Assembly (NCBI RefSeq): GCF_018917865.1
Contig: NZ_JAHLPM010000002.1
Coordinates: 62,001 to 126,000, forward strand
Source: Tissierella simiarum
GTDB taxonomy: Bacteria; Bacillota; Clostridia; Tissierellales; Tissierellaceae
Direction: 5' to 3'
DNA length: 64,000 nt
Part shown: positions 51,506-61,535 of the stretch, piece by piece
Layout: every line of letters starts with the position of its first letter
Numbering within the stretch: the first letter of the stretch is position 1
Notes under the pieces: generated by a model
Databases searched by the model: none
What the model was told of the DNA's origin: nothing
What the model saw: the letters and a program-made list of their open reading frames with translations, nothing else
Position numbers and translations under genes: made by a program

Positions 51506-53578
51506 TTAATCTTCATGAACGACTTCGTTTAATATAATAATACGTCCTTCAGTCTTTGGTTCTATAGTTTTATGATTTAATAAATATTCTTTAAAACTAT
51601 CTCTTAAATAAAATTTAGTCTTTTGTAATAATTCTGCATCATCTTTAAGCATAGTAAATTTATCTCCTCCACCACTTAAAAAGTCATTAGCAGCCACTTT
51701 ATATTTCTTATCCATTTCTAGATCTTTACCATTTACCTTAATGTCAACTATTCTTTCTCCCACTTCCTTATTTGCATCAAAAGTATAGGAGATTCCTGAT
51801 ACTTGTAAGAATGATCCTGCTGCACTTGGATATTGAGAAACTCCATGCTCTAAAGCAGCTTTTAAAGTTTTACCTTCCATTTCTAAAAGCACTACTGCAT
51901 TATCAAAAGGAAGTACTGTATAAACATCTTTTAATGTAATATTTCCTTCTTGGATACTAGCTCTAACTCCACCACCATTTAATAAAGCTGCATCTGCTCC
52001 TGTTATTTCTACTAAACTATCAGCTATTACATTGGCTAAGTTGGATTCTTTACGTCTTGTAGTTCCTCTTTCTCCATCTAAAGCTACTTTTGTAGTTCCT
52101 ACAATTTCTTCCATTTTAGCGTCTAACTCTTTAGTATATTTTTCCGTTAGTTTAACTGCTTCACTATCTTCTTCTAGATTTTCAGTCATAAAAACATGTC
52201 CAAAATTAAATCCTAATTTTTTCCCATTAAGCATATTTACATTTGTTTGAGATACAAGCTCCGCATGTTTTCCTGAAGAAATTAACCAAGAATCCTTGAT
52301 CTTTTCTGGATAAGCAACGATATCAGTTCCTCCACCAAACATAAGGTCTATTCCATCTACCTTTTCTGGTAATACTCCGTTATCTGTGTGTAAATGTCCT
52401 AATACTATTATTAAATCTACCTTGTCTTTTATAGCTTCAATCTCTTTTTTAGCCGAATCAAAATGATTTTTAAACTCTATACCTTTAACATTGTTTGGAT
52501 GAGTATAGAAGCCACTATTATGGTCTACTACTCCTACTATACCAACTTTTATTCCGCCTACTTCTTTAATTATAGAGGGTTTTAAATAATCAGGATATTT
52601 TTCATTGTAATAAGTATTTGCTGATAAAAATGGAAAATTAGCTAGTTTTGCATTTCTTTCCATCACATCTTGTGGAAAATCAAAATCATGGTTTCCCAAA
52701 GTCATGGCATCATATCCCATCATATTCATTAGCTCAATAACTGGTTTTCCTTCAAATAAGTTAGCCACATTTGTATTATAAGGAGCATCTCCTATGTCTA
52801 CTAATAAAGTATTTGGCTGACGACTTCTAACATCATCAACTAATTTCTTCATCTTTGCCATTCCGCCAATAGGTCTATTAGCTCCACTTGGTGTATATGG
52901 TGTTATATGCCCATGGATGTCTGATGTAGCTAATATAGTTATAACTTTGAACTCTGGATTTGAAACTAAAATATCTAACATTCCAGCTGCTTCTTCTCTA
53001 CTTATATTCTCCTTTGATGTTATATATTCTTCAGGGAAAATATTTAACTTCTTTAACTCTTCAACATAATCTACCTTTTCATCTACACCAAATAATACTT
53101 TACCTAGTATATTGAAAAATTCTTCTTTAGTTACAGCAGTCTTTGGATTAAAGTTTCCATTCTTGTCTACTCCAATTGCTCTAACTTTTATCAAACCCTC
53201 AATCCATTTTTCTCCCCAATGAGATTTTATGTCTTCTGCAGAATTTACTACAAATCCATCATCTATTACTCCTAGCGTATCTACATATGTATATTTTTTC
53301 TCTATTTTTTCTTCCACATCTAGTGGAAATATTTCTGGTAGATTAAAAGCTCTAACCATTAATGCAGATACTTCTGCTTTAGTTAAAACATCATCTGGTC
53401 TAAACTTTCCATCTTTAGGTGTTACTATAATTCCCTTTTTATTTAAATTTAATATAGCTTCTTTATAGATACTATCATCAATATCTGTAAATATACTATC
53501 TGCCATTACTCCTGGAACTATTGATAATATAATAGCTAGAGCGAGAATTAACGATACCGTTCTCTTTCTTATATTCAT
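51506..53578 (-). CDS. 5'-nucleotidase with N-terminal SLH domains
   Basis: 690 residues. A signal peptide (to about 26) is followed by S-layer homology repeats (FTDIDDSIYKEAILNLNKKG ... FRPDDVLTKAEVSALMVRA and a second set to about 210), a metallophosphatase domain (ATSDIHGHI, GNHDFDF, GHLHTD) and the nucleotidase C-terminal domain (NVIADSLVEITGADAALLNGG...). It is held at the cell wall through SLH and hydrolyses nucleotides outside the cell. A LysM-anchored relative lies at 24237-26273. It sits between the purine and the cyclic ureide genes. Confidence 0.92.
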   Translation of the reverse strand: MNIRKRTVSLILALAIILSIVPGVMADSIFTDIDDSIYKEAILNLNKKGIIVTPKDGKFRPDDVLTKAEVSALMVRAFNLPEIFPLDVEEKIEKKYTYVDTLGVIDDGFVVNSAEDIKSHWGEKWIEGLIKVRAIGVDKNGNFNPKTAVTKEEFFNILGKVLFGVDEKVDYVEELKKLNIFPEEYITSKENISREEAAGMLDILVSNPEFKVITILATSDIHGHITPYTPSGANRPIGGMAKMKKLVDDVRSRQPNTLLVDIGDAPYNTNVANLFEGKPVIELMNMMGYDAMTLGNHDFDFPQDVMERNAKLANFPFLSANTYYNEKYPDYLKPSIIKEVGGIKVGIVGVVDHNSGFYTHPNNVKGIEFKNHFDSAKKEIEAIKDKVDLIIVLGHLHTDNGVLPEKVDGIDLMFGGGTDIVAYPEKIKDSWLISSGKHAELVSQTNVNMLNGKKLGFNFGHVFMTENLEEDSEAVKLTEKYTKELDAKMEEIVGTTKVALDGERGTTRRKESNLANVIADSLVEITGADAALLNGGGVRASIQEGNITLKDVYTVLPFDNAVVLLEMEGKTLKAALEHGVSQYPSAAGSFLQVSGISYTFDANKEVGERIVDIKVNGKDLEMDKKYKVAANDFLSGGGDKFTMLKDDAELLQKTKFYLRDSFKEYLLNHKTIEPKTEGRIIILNEVVHED

Positions 53579-53716
53579 ATAAATCCCTCCATTAGTTATT
53601 TTTATAACTTATGTATTCGACATAAATCTATATTATCCTGCATAGTACGACATACAATTTACAGAAAAATAATAATAACTTCCTTATTGTGGTACTGGAC
53701 ATTGAATAGAAGTTAT

Positions 53717-53900
53717 CTATATATGAATTTTATGCTCAATTTTAATGTTACTAGTATCTCCTATTTCAAATCCATTAGTCTCCTTGCCACTAAATAATGC
53801 AACATATCCATTTGCAGGATAAAAATAAACCTCTTTTGGAGTACCAAATTGAACAATATTACCTTTACCTATGATAAATATTTATCATAGGTAAAGGTAA
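53717..53900 (-). pseudogene. Remnant of an ABC-importer ATPase C-terminus
   Basis: The minus strand reads an open frame without a start: GNIVQFGTPKEVYFYPANGY followed by VALFSG and a TOBE-like end. This is the usual ending of PotA/MalK/CysA-type ATPases (the ...G.P.EIY..PAN.FVA.F.G pattern). The Walker motifs and everything before are gone; a stop lies just upstream within the palindrome. About 60 residues remain, with no ribosome site. Confidence 0.7.
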
Positions 53901-53902
53901 TA
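53857..53902. repeat. 46-base perfect palindrome
   Basis: 23-base arms meet without a loop (...GATAAAT|ATTTATC...). It covers the broken end of the ABC remnant and lies after the carbamate kinase stop. It could mark the deletion or inversion junction or act as a transcript end, though no T-run follows. Confidence 0.75.
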
Positions 53903-53969
53903 GATTAAAATAGACTCTTTTATTTTTTAAATGTTCTTCTGATCCTTTAAAAATAGTTTCACATATATT

Positions 53970-54875
53970 TTAATATATTATTGTTCCACTTTCTCCGATT
54001 AAAGCTTCTTTTGCTTTTTCTAGTGAAGCTATTATAGCTTGTCTTCCTTTTTTAGATTCAGCAAACTTTATTGCTGCCATTACTTTTGGAAGCATACTTC
54101 CTGGAGCAAATTGTTCTTCTTCAATATATTTATAAGCTTCCTCTACTGACATCTTTTCTAAGTCAATTTGATCCTTCTTACCAAAATTAATAGCGATTCT
54201 ATCTACAGCTGTTAAAATAAATAGATAATCAGCAGCTATTAACTCAGCGATTTTCTCACTGGCAAAATCCTTGTCTATTACACAATTAATTCCGTTATAA
54301 GCAAATCCTTCTCTAACTACAGGAATTCCTCCCCCTCCTACAGTTATAACAATATGTCCACTTTCTACTAAAGTTCTTATAGATTCTTTTTCTACAATAT
54401 CTATAGGTTTAGGTGAAGGTACTACTCTTCTATATCCTCTCCCAGAATCTTCTACCATCGTATATCCTTTTTCTACTAATAGAGTTTCTGCTTCATCTTT
54501 AGAATAAAATTTCCCTATGGGTTTTGTGGGATTTTTTAATGCCTCATCATTTTCATCTATTACTACTTGAGTCACAATAGTAGCTACATGTTTCTTTATA
54601 TTTCTTCTATTTAATTCCTCATATATTCCATTTTGAAGATGATATCCAATATATCCCTGACTCATTGCAACACATTCTGGAAAAGGCATAGAAGTTCCTT
54701 CCATAGCTAAATTAATCATTCCTACTTGGGGTCCATTTCCATGGGCAATTATAACTTCATGTCCTTTCTCAATAAGATCGACTATTGGTTTTGCCGTTTC
54801 CTTAGCTATTTGTAGCTGCTCCTTTGGAGTTTCACCTAATGCATTACCACCTAAAGCAATTAATATTCTACTCAT
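53970..54875 (-). CDS. arcC: Carbamate kinase
   Basis: 301 residues with family marks: ALGGNALG, AHGNGPQVG, VGGGGIPV, CVIDKDFASEKIAELI and PGSMLPKVMAA. It transfers phosphate from carbamoyl phosphate to ADP, so each carbamoyl group gives ATP, CO2 and ammonia. It is the last gene of the carbamoyltransferase cluster, the position held by AllK in oxamate transcarbamylase loci. Confidence 0.95.
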   Translation of the reverse strand: MSRILIALGGNALGETPKEQLQIAKETAKPIVDLIEKGHEVIIAHGNGPQVGMINLAMEGTSMPFPECVAMSQGYIGYHLQNGIYEELNRRNIKKHVATIVTQVVIDENDEALKNPTKPIGKFYSKDEAETLLVEKGYTMVEDSGRGYRRVVPSPKPIDIVEKESIRTLVESGHIVITVGGGGIPVVREGFAYNGINCVIDKDFASEKIAELIAADYLFILTAVDRIAINFGKKDQIDLEKMSVEEAYKYIEEEQFAPGSMLPKVMAAIKFAESKKGRQAIIASLEKAKEALIGESGTIIY

Positions 54876-54892
54876 AATCTGCCTCCTGATTA

Positions 54893-56302
54893 CTATTTAT
54901 TAAATTCAAGTATTGCTTTTTTAAAACATTCCATTGGTGGATTAACTAAACCAGCACCAACTTGACCTATTCCTGCAACTCTATGTGCCATTCCAGTATT
55001 TATTATTGGTAAAATTCCTTTTTCCATTACCTTAATTATATCTATACCTATAGCAGATCCACGGAAATCTAAAGTTGGAATAGAATAATTTGTATTTTCA
55101 CCTACAGTTATTTCATACATTTGTTCACTATAACCAATGGCATCCTCAACGGTTCCCCCTACAAATTGAACTATAGCTGGAGCACCTCCCATAACAAATC
55201 CTCCTATACCCATAGTTTCTGTAATAGAACTATCTCCTATATCTGGACTGGCATCTTCTTCTTTAAAACCAGGGAACATTAAACCTTTTATCATGTTTGC
55301 AGGAGCAGTAAACCATTGATTTTTACCAAGTCCACTTACTCTTATTCCAAAATCTACACCATTTCTAGCCATAGTAGTTACTATAGTTGAATTTTCTATT
55401 CCATGAGCTGCATCTGTGGCGGCTTTACAAGCTGGCATAGATAAGTTTAGAAAATAATGATCATTCTCTTTCATAAACTTTAATACTCTCTTGACTATAG
55501 CAGAATCCACATCGGTTTCTAATATATAAGGGGTTATCTCTCTAAAGAACAAGCTAGTAGAAGCTTTGTTTCTATTATGACATTCATCTCCCATATGAAC
55601 TCCTTGAGAAATTATGGATTTTATGTCTATTCCATCTTTTATATTACTTAGTGCCTTTTTTATAGTAGGAGCAAACTCATTTTCCAGCCATTTAAGTCTT
55701 TCTATAACCTCATCATTAAAAGCACCATATCTCAGAACCTTTCCTAAACCTTCATTAATTGTACAATAACTATAGTTTCCATAAGTTTTATTATAGATTA
55801 CATGTACTGGCATAGAAGGAGATACAATTCCAGCCATTGGTCCTACTGTGCAATGTTCATTACAAGGTGCAAATTCAATTTCTCCTGAAGCTGCTATTTT
55901 TTTTGCTTCTTCTTCATCTTTAGCTAATCTTTCATAAATTAAAGCTCCTATTATGGCCCCTTTCATTGGTCCAGCCATTCTTTCCCATTCGATAGGTGGT
56001 CCTGAATGAAGTATCATATTGTCTTTCATACCTGGAATCACATTTATTGCCTTATCTACGTCTGCTAAAATTGGATGAGAATTCATCATTATCTCAACAG
56101 TTTTTTCATTAGCCTCCTTTATATCTTCTCTAGAAGAAAGCTTGTCCACTATTTCTAAAATTTCTATGTCTCCGCCTGCAGGAGGAGCCCAATCTAGTTG
56201 TAATACTTTTTGACCTTGAAGTTCTAAATCATCTTTAAATTTATTTGTTCCTATATTTAATATTTTCAATTCTTCTGAAAACAACTTGTTAATATTGCTC
56301 AT
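54893..56302 (-). CDS. ylbE: YlbE/AllG-like carbamoyltransferase subunit (DUF1116)
   Basis: 469 residues of the DUF1116 family: GGDIEILEIVDKL near the start, CNEHCTVGPMAGIVSPSMPV and LSMPACKAATDAAHGIENST. In E. coli the FdrA, YlbE and YlbF proteins (AllF, AllG, AllH) together form oxamate transcarbamylase, which turns oxalurate and phosphate into oxamate and carbamoyl phosphate. The set FdrA-YlbE-YlbF-kinase is intact here. The true substrate may differ. Confidence 0.9.
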   Translation of the reverse strand: MSNINKLFSEELKILNIGTNKFKDDLELQGQKVLQLDWAPPAGGDIEILEIVDKLSSREDIKEANEKTVEIMMNSHPILADVDKAINVIPGMKDNMILHSGPPIEWERMAGPMKGAIIGALIYERLAKDEEEAKKIAASGEIEFAPCNEHCTVGPMAGIVSPSMPVHVIYNKTYGNYSYCTINEGLGKVLRYGAFNDEVIERLKWLENEFAPTIKKALSNIKDGIDIKSIISQGVHMGDECHNRNKASTSLFFREITPYILETDVDSAIVKRVLKFMKENDHYFLNLSMPACKAATDAAHGIENSTIVTTMARNGVDFGIRVSGLGKNQWFTAPANMIKGLMFPGFKEEDASPDIGDSSITETMGIGGFVMGGAPAIVQFVGGTVEDAIGYSEQMYEITVGENTNYSIPTLDFRGSAIGIDIIKVMEKGILPIINTGMAHRVAGIGQVGAGLVNPPMECFKKAILEFNK

Positions 56303-56313
56303 TTTAAATCCTC

Positions 56314-57855
56314 CTAATTAGATAATATTTCTATTACTATATTTGCTGCTTCCATATTACTTTCTGCCATTAGTACTCCTTCTTCTTCTAACATTTTTCT
56401 TTGCTTCTCATAGTCCTGCTTATCCTTATCTGTTCCACAAATATAAGCTACAAAAATTAATTGTCTTCCGTTAGAACTAGCAATACTTTTAGCTTCTTTA
56501 ATGGCTTTTATGGTAACACCTACAGGATCATCATGAGAACCATATCCTAGCTCAAAATCCAATAATATAAGAGCTACCTCTTCATCTTTTGCTTCCTCTA
56601 TGATTTTATCTAATCTTAAAGTAGGTTCTATCATAGGATGGGGTTTCCCTACAGTAAATTCATCTTCCCCTAAATCAATTAATATATTGCCAGAGTAACC
56701 CGTTATACTTTCGAGTTTTTCTCTCTCATCTTTAGCTACATTGCTTTTAATATGGTCAAATTTTCCTCTTAAAATAGATAAGGCTTCTGCACAAAGAGTG
56801 CCTCCGCAAAATAAGCCTCTAAAATACTTTTGTTCTGGTTTTAATATTTTTTTAAGTTCATTAGCTTTTTCAAATAGTTTAGAGTTTTCTTCTTTAATTC
56901 CTTTTTTATCTATACCTGCTATTTCTACAGCTTTTTTTGCGGCTTCATATAATCCATAAACGAAGGCAGCCTTTGAATCATTTTCTTCCTCTCTATTTCC
57001 ATCTATAAAGCAAACAACTACAGGTTTTTCTACACTTTTTACTTCTTCTAATATTTTCTTTTCTACAGATTTTGCAGGTGGTTTAGAAACAAGAACTATT
57101 ACTTCTGTATTTTCATCTCTATTTAAAGCCTTTAAGCTTTCTATCATCATTATTCCACCAATTTCTTCTTTAAGATCTCTTCCACCAGTACCTAGGGCTT
57201 GTGAAATACCGCCTCCAAGTCTATGAATTTGAACCATAACTTCTTGAAGTCCTGTACCAGAAGCACCGACTATTCCTATATTTCCTTTCCTCACTTCATT
57301 GGAAAAACATAATCCTATATTGTTTATAGAAGCAGTTCCACAATCAGGTCCCATTACAAGGAGTCCTTTTTCTCTAGCTATTTCTTTTAACTCTTTTTCT
57401 TCTTCTAGAGTTACATTGTCACTAAAAAGCATTACGTGTAAATTGTTTTCTAAAGCTTTTCTTGCTTCTCTTCCAGCAAACTTTCCTGGAACTGAAATTA
57501 CAGCTAAATTTGCATCTTGAAATTGCTTCATAGCCATGTCTATAGTTTTAGGTATTTCTTCTTTACCTTTACTTTTCTTTTTATTCTTTGGATTTAGAAG
57601 TTCTTCTGCTAATTTTAATGCCTCTTCATAACTATTTTCATTTTCCGCTTTTATAGCAATTATTAAATCATTATTTCCAGCATTATGAGATTCTTCTGTT
57701 GCCAGTCCTACATTTTGTAATAATTCCTTATTCATTTCTGTAGCCATAGATACTACAGCTTCTTCTACACCCTTTAAGTCTAATATTTTACTGGATAAAG
57801 ACATCAAGGTAACAGAATCATAATAAGCATTTTTTCTAATTATTGTATTTTTCAT
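56314..57855 (-). CDS. fdrA: FdrA/AllF-like carbamoyltransferase subunit
   Basis: 513 residues. CoA-ligase-like fold with GIVGASGTGLQEVMVQIHRL and QALGTGGRDLKEEIGGIMM, typical of FdrA. An N-terminal ACT-like stretch (SVTLMSLSSKILDLKGVEEA) is normal for the family. ATG 57855 overlaps the stop of the YlbF-like gene (ATGA); an ATG nine bases upstream is too close to GGAGG. Works with YlbE- and YlbF-like subunits. Confidence 0.92.
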   Translation of the reverse strand: MKNTIIRKNAYYDSVTLMSLSSKILDLKGVEEAVVSMATEMNKELLQNVGLATEESHNAGNNDLIIAIKAENENSYEEALKLAEELLNPKNKKKSKGKEEIPKTIDMAMKQFQDANLAVISVPGKFAGREARKALENNLHVMLFSDNVTLEEEKELKEIAREKGLLVMGPDCGTASINNIGLCFSNEVRKGNIGIVGASGTGLQEVMVQIHRLGGGISQALGTGGRDLKEEIGGIMMIESLKALNRDENTEVIVLVSKPPAKSVEKKILEEVKSVEKPVVVCFIDGNREEENDSKAAFVYGLYEAAKKAVEIAGIDKKGIKEENSKLFEKANELKKILKPEQKYFRGLFCGGTLCAEALSILRGKFDHIKSNVAKDEREKLESITGYSGNILIDLGEDEFTVGKPHPMIEPTLRLDKIIEEAKDEEVALILLDFELGYGSHDDPVGVTIKAIKEAKSIASSNGRQLIFVAYICGTDKDKQDYEKQRKMLEEEGVLMAESNMEAANIVIEILSN

Positions 57856-58805
57856 AGTTTCCATTCCTCCATATTGAAATTGTTTATTGATAAATTAAAT
57901 GCGGTAACTACTCCAATGGCTAAATCAGTTCCGGAAGAAGATCCAATGTTTAATAGGTTTTTGAAAGAAAAAAGAAATCGATCCTTATTTCCATCTAAGA
58001 AAGAATTTATAAAGTTTAAAACATATTCTCTAGCTTCACCTTTTAAAGTAATTAAAAGCATTTGTTTGCTTACATCAGTAGTGGAAATTTTATTTATATC
58101 TATTAAATCTGTTAGTTTCTCTTTTATTTTGGTAGTATAATCTGTTGATATAATATTAAAGGTGGATAAAAAACCAGTTAGAAAATCATCTCCAGAAGGA
58201 GTCAACCCTACTCCAAATCCGATTAAAGAATTTATCTTATCTTTATCTATGACTTTATAGTTTAAAGTATCTAATAATATTTCTATTCTTCTTGCTAATT
58301 CTTTTTCTATTAGAGTTGGTTTATGATTTTTTTCTTTTAAATAATTTTTCAAATAAAAATATTTACATCCACCATAAGAACCATTACTTAGAATTAAATT
58401 ATTGAAATAATCTATGTTATTGGTAATTATACCTTTGTCCAAGTCTTTCCTTCCATATAGAGCAGGATTCCATAATAGACTTTTAGGACTTATATTTATT
58501 TCTACCTTATTGTCTATGACAAGGTTATTGTCTACTTTAAATAATAAATTTCCTTCTTTTAAATTTAGATCTTCAAAGTTTATATCTTCACTATCTATTC
58601 TTAGGGTGAAAGGACTATTATCTATATTCTTAGAGCCTATTGTATACATACTTTTTTTCTTATCTAAAAAATTAATAGTCCTAGAATAGATGCTGTGTAT
58701 TTCTCCTATCTTTTCTCCATTTTTATTTTCATTAAAATGTCTAATAAAGTGTTTATCATAGGTAGAAGCATTAAATTTTATTATTTCATATTTTTCTTTA
58801 CTCAT
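57852..58805 (-). CDS. ylbF: YlbF/AllH-like carbamoyltransferase subunit (DUF2877)
   Basis: 317 residues; the DUF2877 signature GFGVGLTPSGDDFLTGFLS stands near residue 190, with the C-terminal GSSSGTDLAIGVV. It is the third subunit of the oxamate-transcarbamylase-type complex. It overlaps fdrA by four bases and lies about 80 bases after the NCS2 permease gene. Confidence 0.9.
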   Translation of the reverse strand: MSKEKYEIIKFNASTYDKHFIRHFNENKNGEKIGEIHSIYSRTINFLDKKKSMYTIGSKNIDNSPFTLRIDSEDINFEDLNLKEGNLLFKVDNNLVIDNKVEINISPKSLLWNPALYGRKDLDKGIITNNIDYFNNLILSNGSYGGCKYFYLKNYLKEKNHKPTLIEKELARRIEILLDTLNYKVIDKDKINSLIGFGVGLTPSGDDFLTGFLSTFNIISTDYTTKIKEKLTDLIDINKISTTDVSKQMLLITLKGEAREYVLNFINSFLDGNKDRFLFSFKNLLNIGSSSGTDLAIGVVTAFNLSINNFNMEEWKL

Positions 58806-58884
58806 AAGTCATCCCTACCTAATATGATTTTTACGTTTTTTTATCCATATTTGATTTATAAACAATGAATATTTACTTAAAATC

Positions 58885-60183
58885 CTATTCATTCTCTGGT
58901 ATACATAAATTTAAAATTATTGATACTAATGCCGCTGGAACTACTCCTGAGGTCAGAAAAAGCTGTAGATTTCTAGGTAATTGCTGAGTAGCCTCTGGTA
59001 CTAAATTTAACCCAATGCCAATACCTAAAGATACTGCTATTATCAACATATTTCTATTATTTAGTTTTATATTCCTTAGTAAAGACAAACCAGACACAGC
59101 TACCATAGAAAACATAGCAATAGAAGCCCCTCCTAAAACTGGCTCTGGCATTATAGCTATTAAAGCTCCAACCTTAGGAAATAAAGATAAAATTATTAAA
59201 ATAATTGCACCAATTTTTACAACATATCTGCTAAATACGCCTGTTAAATTGACTACTCCTATATTTTGGGTATAAGAAGTATTTGGAAATCCATTAAATA
59301 AAGCAGAAATACTACTTCCCAATCCATCAGCTATTACTCCGCCGCTCATTTCCTCATCTGTAGCTTCTCTTCCTTCTGCTCCAATAGTAAGAGCAGATAT
59401 ATCTCCAATAGTTTCTATGGCTGTAGCCACATACATGAAAAGCATAGCTATAATAGCCGTTGGTTCAAAAGACCATTTATATTTAAAAGGTTTAGGAAAT
59501 GAAAACCAACTTGATTCTAATACTGGAGTTATATCTATGATTTTAAAAAGTGCAGATATTATATAGCCAACTATTAGTCCTATTAATATAGACGAGGATT
59601 TTAAAAATTTATTATTGCTTTGGTTAAATAAAATAATTGTAACTAGAACTACTGTTGAAATAAATAAGCTTGTTAAATTGCCCATATCCGTATTTCCACC
59701 TGCTGCTTGTCTGATTCCAACAGGTATAAGTGTTATTCCTATAGTTAGAACAACAATGCCGGATACTAAAGGGGTAAATATTTTCTTTAATCTTAAAAGA
59801 TTTTTTCCTAAAAATACTTCGAACAATCCTCCAATAAAGCTTGCTCCTAAAACTCCCCCTATTCCAAAATCCTTAGCTATAGCTAAAACTGTAGGTATAA
59901 AAGCATTACTAGTTCCCATTACTATTGGAAGACCAGAGCCTATTCCTTTATACTTCATTATTTGGATAAAAGTCGCTACTCCAGCCATAAATAAGGCACA
60001 TTGTATTAAAAAAGCAGTTTCACTTGGGGGTAAGTCTAGCAAAGCTGACAATAAAAGCGGTACAGTAATATTAGCAGCAAACATAGCCAAGATATGTTGA
60101 AATGCTAAAGGTATTCCTTTTGATAATTCAGGCTTATCATCAATACCATAAATAATATCCATTTCAGTTTTTTTGTTCTTCAT
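58885..60183 (-). CDS. NCS2/NAT nucleobase permease (second copy)
   Basis: 432 residues with 12-14 membrane segments and the NAT signature TQNIGVVNLTG. Similar throughout to the permease at 45947-47269 but in a different operon, with carbamoyltransferase and ring-opening genes, so its substrate is likely the cyclic ureide or pyrimidine used there. AGGGGTGA precedes the ATG. Confidence 0.92.
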   Translation of the reverse strand: MKNKKTEMDIIYGIDDKPELSKGIPLAFQHILAMFAANITVPLLLSALLDLPPSETAFLIQCALFMAGVATFIQIMKYKGIGSGLPIVMGTSNAFIPTVLAIAKDFGIGGVLGASFIGGLFEVFLGKNLLRLKKIFTPLVSGIVVLTIGITLIPVGIRQAAGGNTDMGNLTSLFISTVVLVTIILFNQSNNKFLKSSSILIGLIVGYIISALFKIIDITPVLESSWFSFPKPFKYKWSFEPTAIIAMLFMYVATAIETIGDISALTIGAEGREATDEEMSGGVIADGLGSSISALFNGFPNTSYTQNIGVVNLTGVFSRYVVKIGAIILIILSLFPKVGALIAIMPEPVLGGASIAMFSMVAVSGLSLLRNIKLNNRNMLIIAVSLGIGIGLNLVPEATQQLPRNLQLFLTSGVVPAALVSIILNLCIPENE

Positions 60184-60252
60184 AATATCACCCCTATTTT
60201 ATGAAAGGGACTAATGATGAACCTATCATTAAATCCCCTTCCTTATAGTTTT

Positions 60253-61506
60253 CTATATTACTATAATGCCAATTACAATTAACAACACTAATGTTCCTAG
60301 TATATACTTTAAATTTCCCTTTATAACATCTATTATGTCTATATCAAAGCCTTCTGCTAAAGCTGCAACATTTATTTGAACAGGACTTATTTGAGTTCCA
60401 AGTCCCGTTGCTATTGCTACAAACCCCATAGCTTCTGAAGGCAATCCTAAAGCTGACAAAGTAGGAAGTATTAAAGTCAAGACTCCAGCTGTAAAAGCTC
60501 CAGAAGGAATAGCTATTAGAAATGCTATAATCATAGCTACAGGCAATATTATGGATTCAGGTACATTACTTGCTAAGGCAGCTAACTGTTGAAAAGTTCC
60601 GAGCTCACTAACCATATTTATAAAAGATAGAAATATTCCTACTGCAAACAAAGTAGTTAAAATAAACCTAGAACCATCAATTAAAGAGTCACAAGTTTCA
60701 GTAATACTTAATGGAGTTAAAATTACCGTTAAGATACCTGTAAATATAACAGCTGTTGCAGGTGAAAATAGATTTATTCCAATTAATGCATTTAACTTAC
60801 TTCCCCCTACTACCATAACCAACAAAGCTATAGCTGGTATAGATTGTTTTAGAAGCGTTTTATTGCTTTTGTCATTACTATTATTTTCTTTTTTTACATT
60901 TTCTTTTATTAAAACTCCCCTTTTATGAACACCATAAATAGCTAGTCCAGCAGCTAATAAATAAAAAGCTATAGTATAAGGTCTCATAGCTGCTGCATGG
61001 GCTATTACATCTCTTCCAGCACTTTCAGCAGCCAATACAGTTTCTGTAGAAGCCGGAGAAGTAGTAAATCCTACTGCCGAAACTATAGCCATTGCTGCAA
61101 TAACTTCAGGTACTGCTCCTACTGCTGCTGCTACTAATGGAGCTGTAACCATTGTATTTCCTGCTCCCATGCCTGCCATATACGTTGCGAATCCTTGTAT
61201 TAATACTATAATTCCAGCTAATACGCTTATTTTTCCTTTTAAACTTCTTCTAGATAATTCTACTAAGGATTCTATACTTCCAGCCTTAGAAACCATTGCA
61301 GCCGAAGCAGCATAGATTATCGGTATCGTAATCCCTAACATATTAGATATACCACCGACAAACATTTGAGCTGCCTTTGAAAATTCTAATCCACCAATTA
61401 AAATAGCTAGAATTCCTCCTACCAATCCTGCAAAGAGCATATGCTGTCTTTTAAATAGAAGTGCTAGTATTACAACTAATGGTATTATATTTATTAATAA
61501 ACTCAT
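60253..61506 (-). CDS. Ion-transporter-superfamily permease
   Basis: 417 residues, about 11 membrane segments, beginning MSLLINIIPLVVILALLFKR; glycine-rich loops (YMAGMGAGNTMVTAPLVAAA, GFTTSPASTETV) and a late IATGLGTQISPVQIN are like citrate/C4-dicarboxylate/antiporter carriers. It may export an organic acid end product or import a second substrate. I cannot name the substrate. Confidence 0.78.
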   Translation of the reverse strand: MSLLINIIPLVVILALLFKRQHMLFAGLVGGILAILIGGLEFSKAAQMFVGGISNMLGITIPIIYAASAAMVSKAGSIESLVELSRRSLKGKISVLAGIIVLIQGFATYMAGMGAGNTMVTAPLVAAAVGAVPEVIAAMAIVSAVGFTTSPASTETVLAAESAGRDVIAHAAAMRPYTIAFYLLAAGLAIYGVHKRGVLIKENVKKENNSNDKSNKTLLKQSIPAIALLVMVVGGSKLNALIGINLFSPATAVIFTGILTVILTPLSITETCDSLIDGSRFILTTLFAVGIFLSFINMVSELGTFQQLAALASNVPESIILPVAMIIAFLIAIPSGAFTAGVLTLILPTLSALGLPSEAMGFVAIATGLGTQISPVQINVAALAEGFDIDIIDVIKGNLKYILGTLVLLIVIGIIVI

Positions 61507-61535
61507 ATATATTCGCCTCCTTAGTTATTGTCTTT

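Noticed and set aside
59615-60100. 161-residue plus-strand frame inside the NCS2 permease gene
   Set aside because: Antisense shadow of a membrane protein gene; composition follows from the opposite strand.
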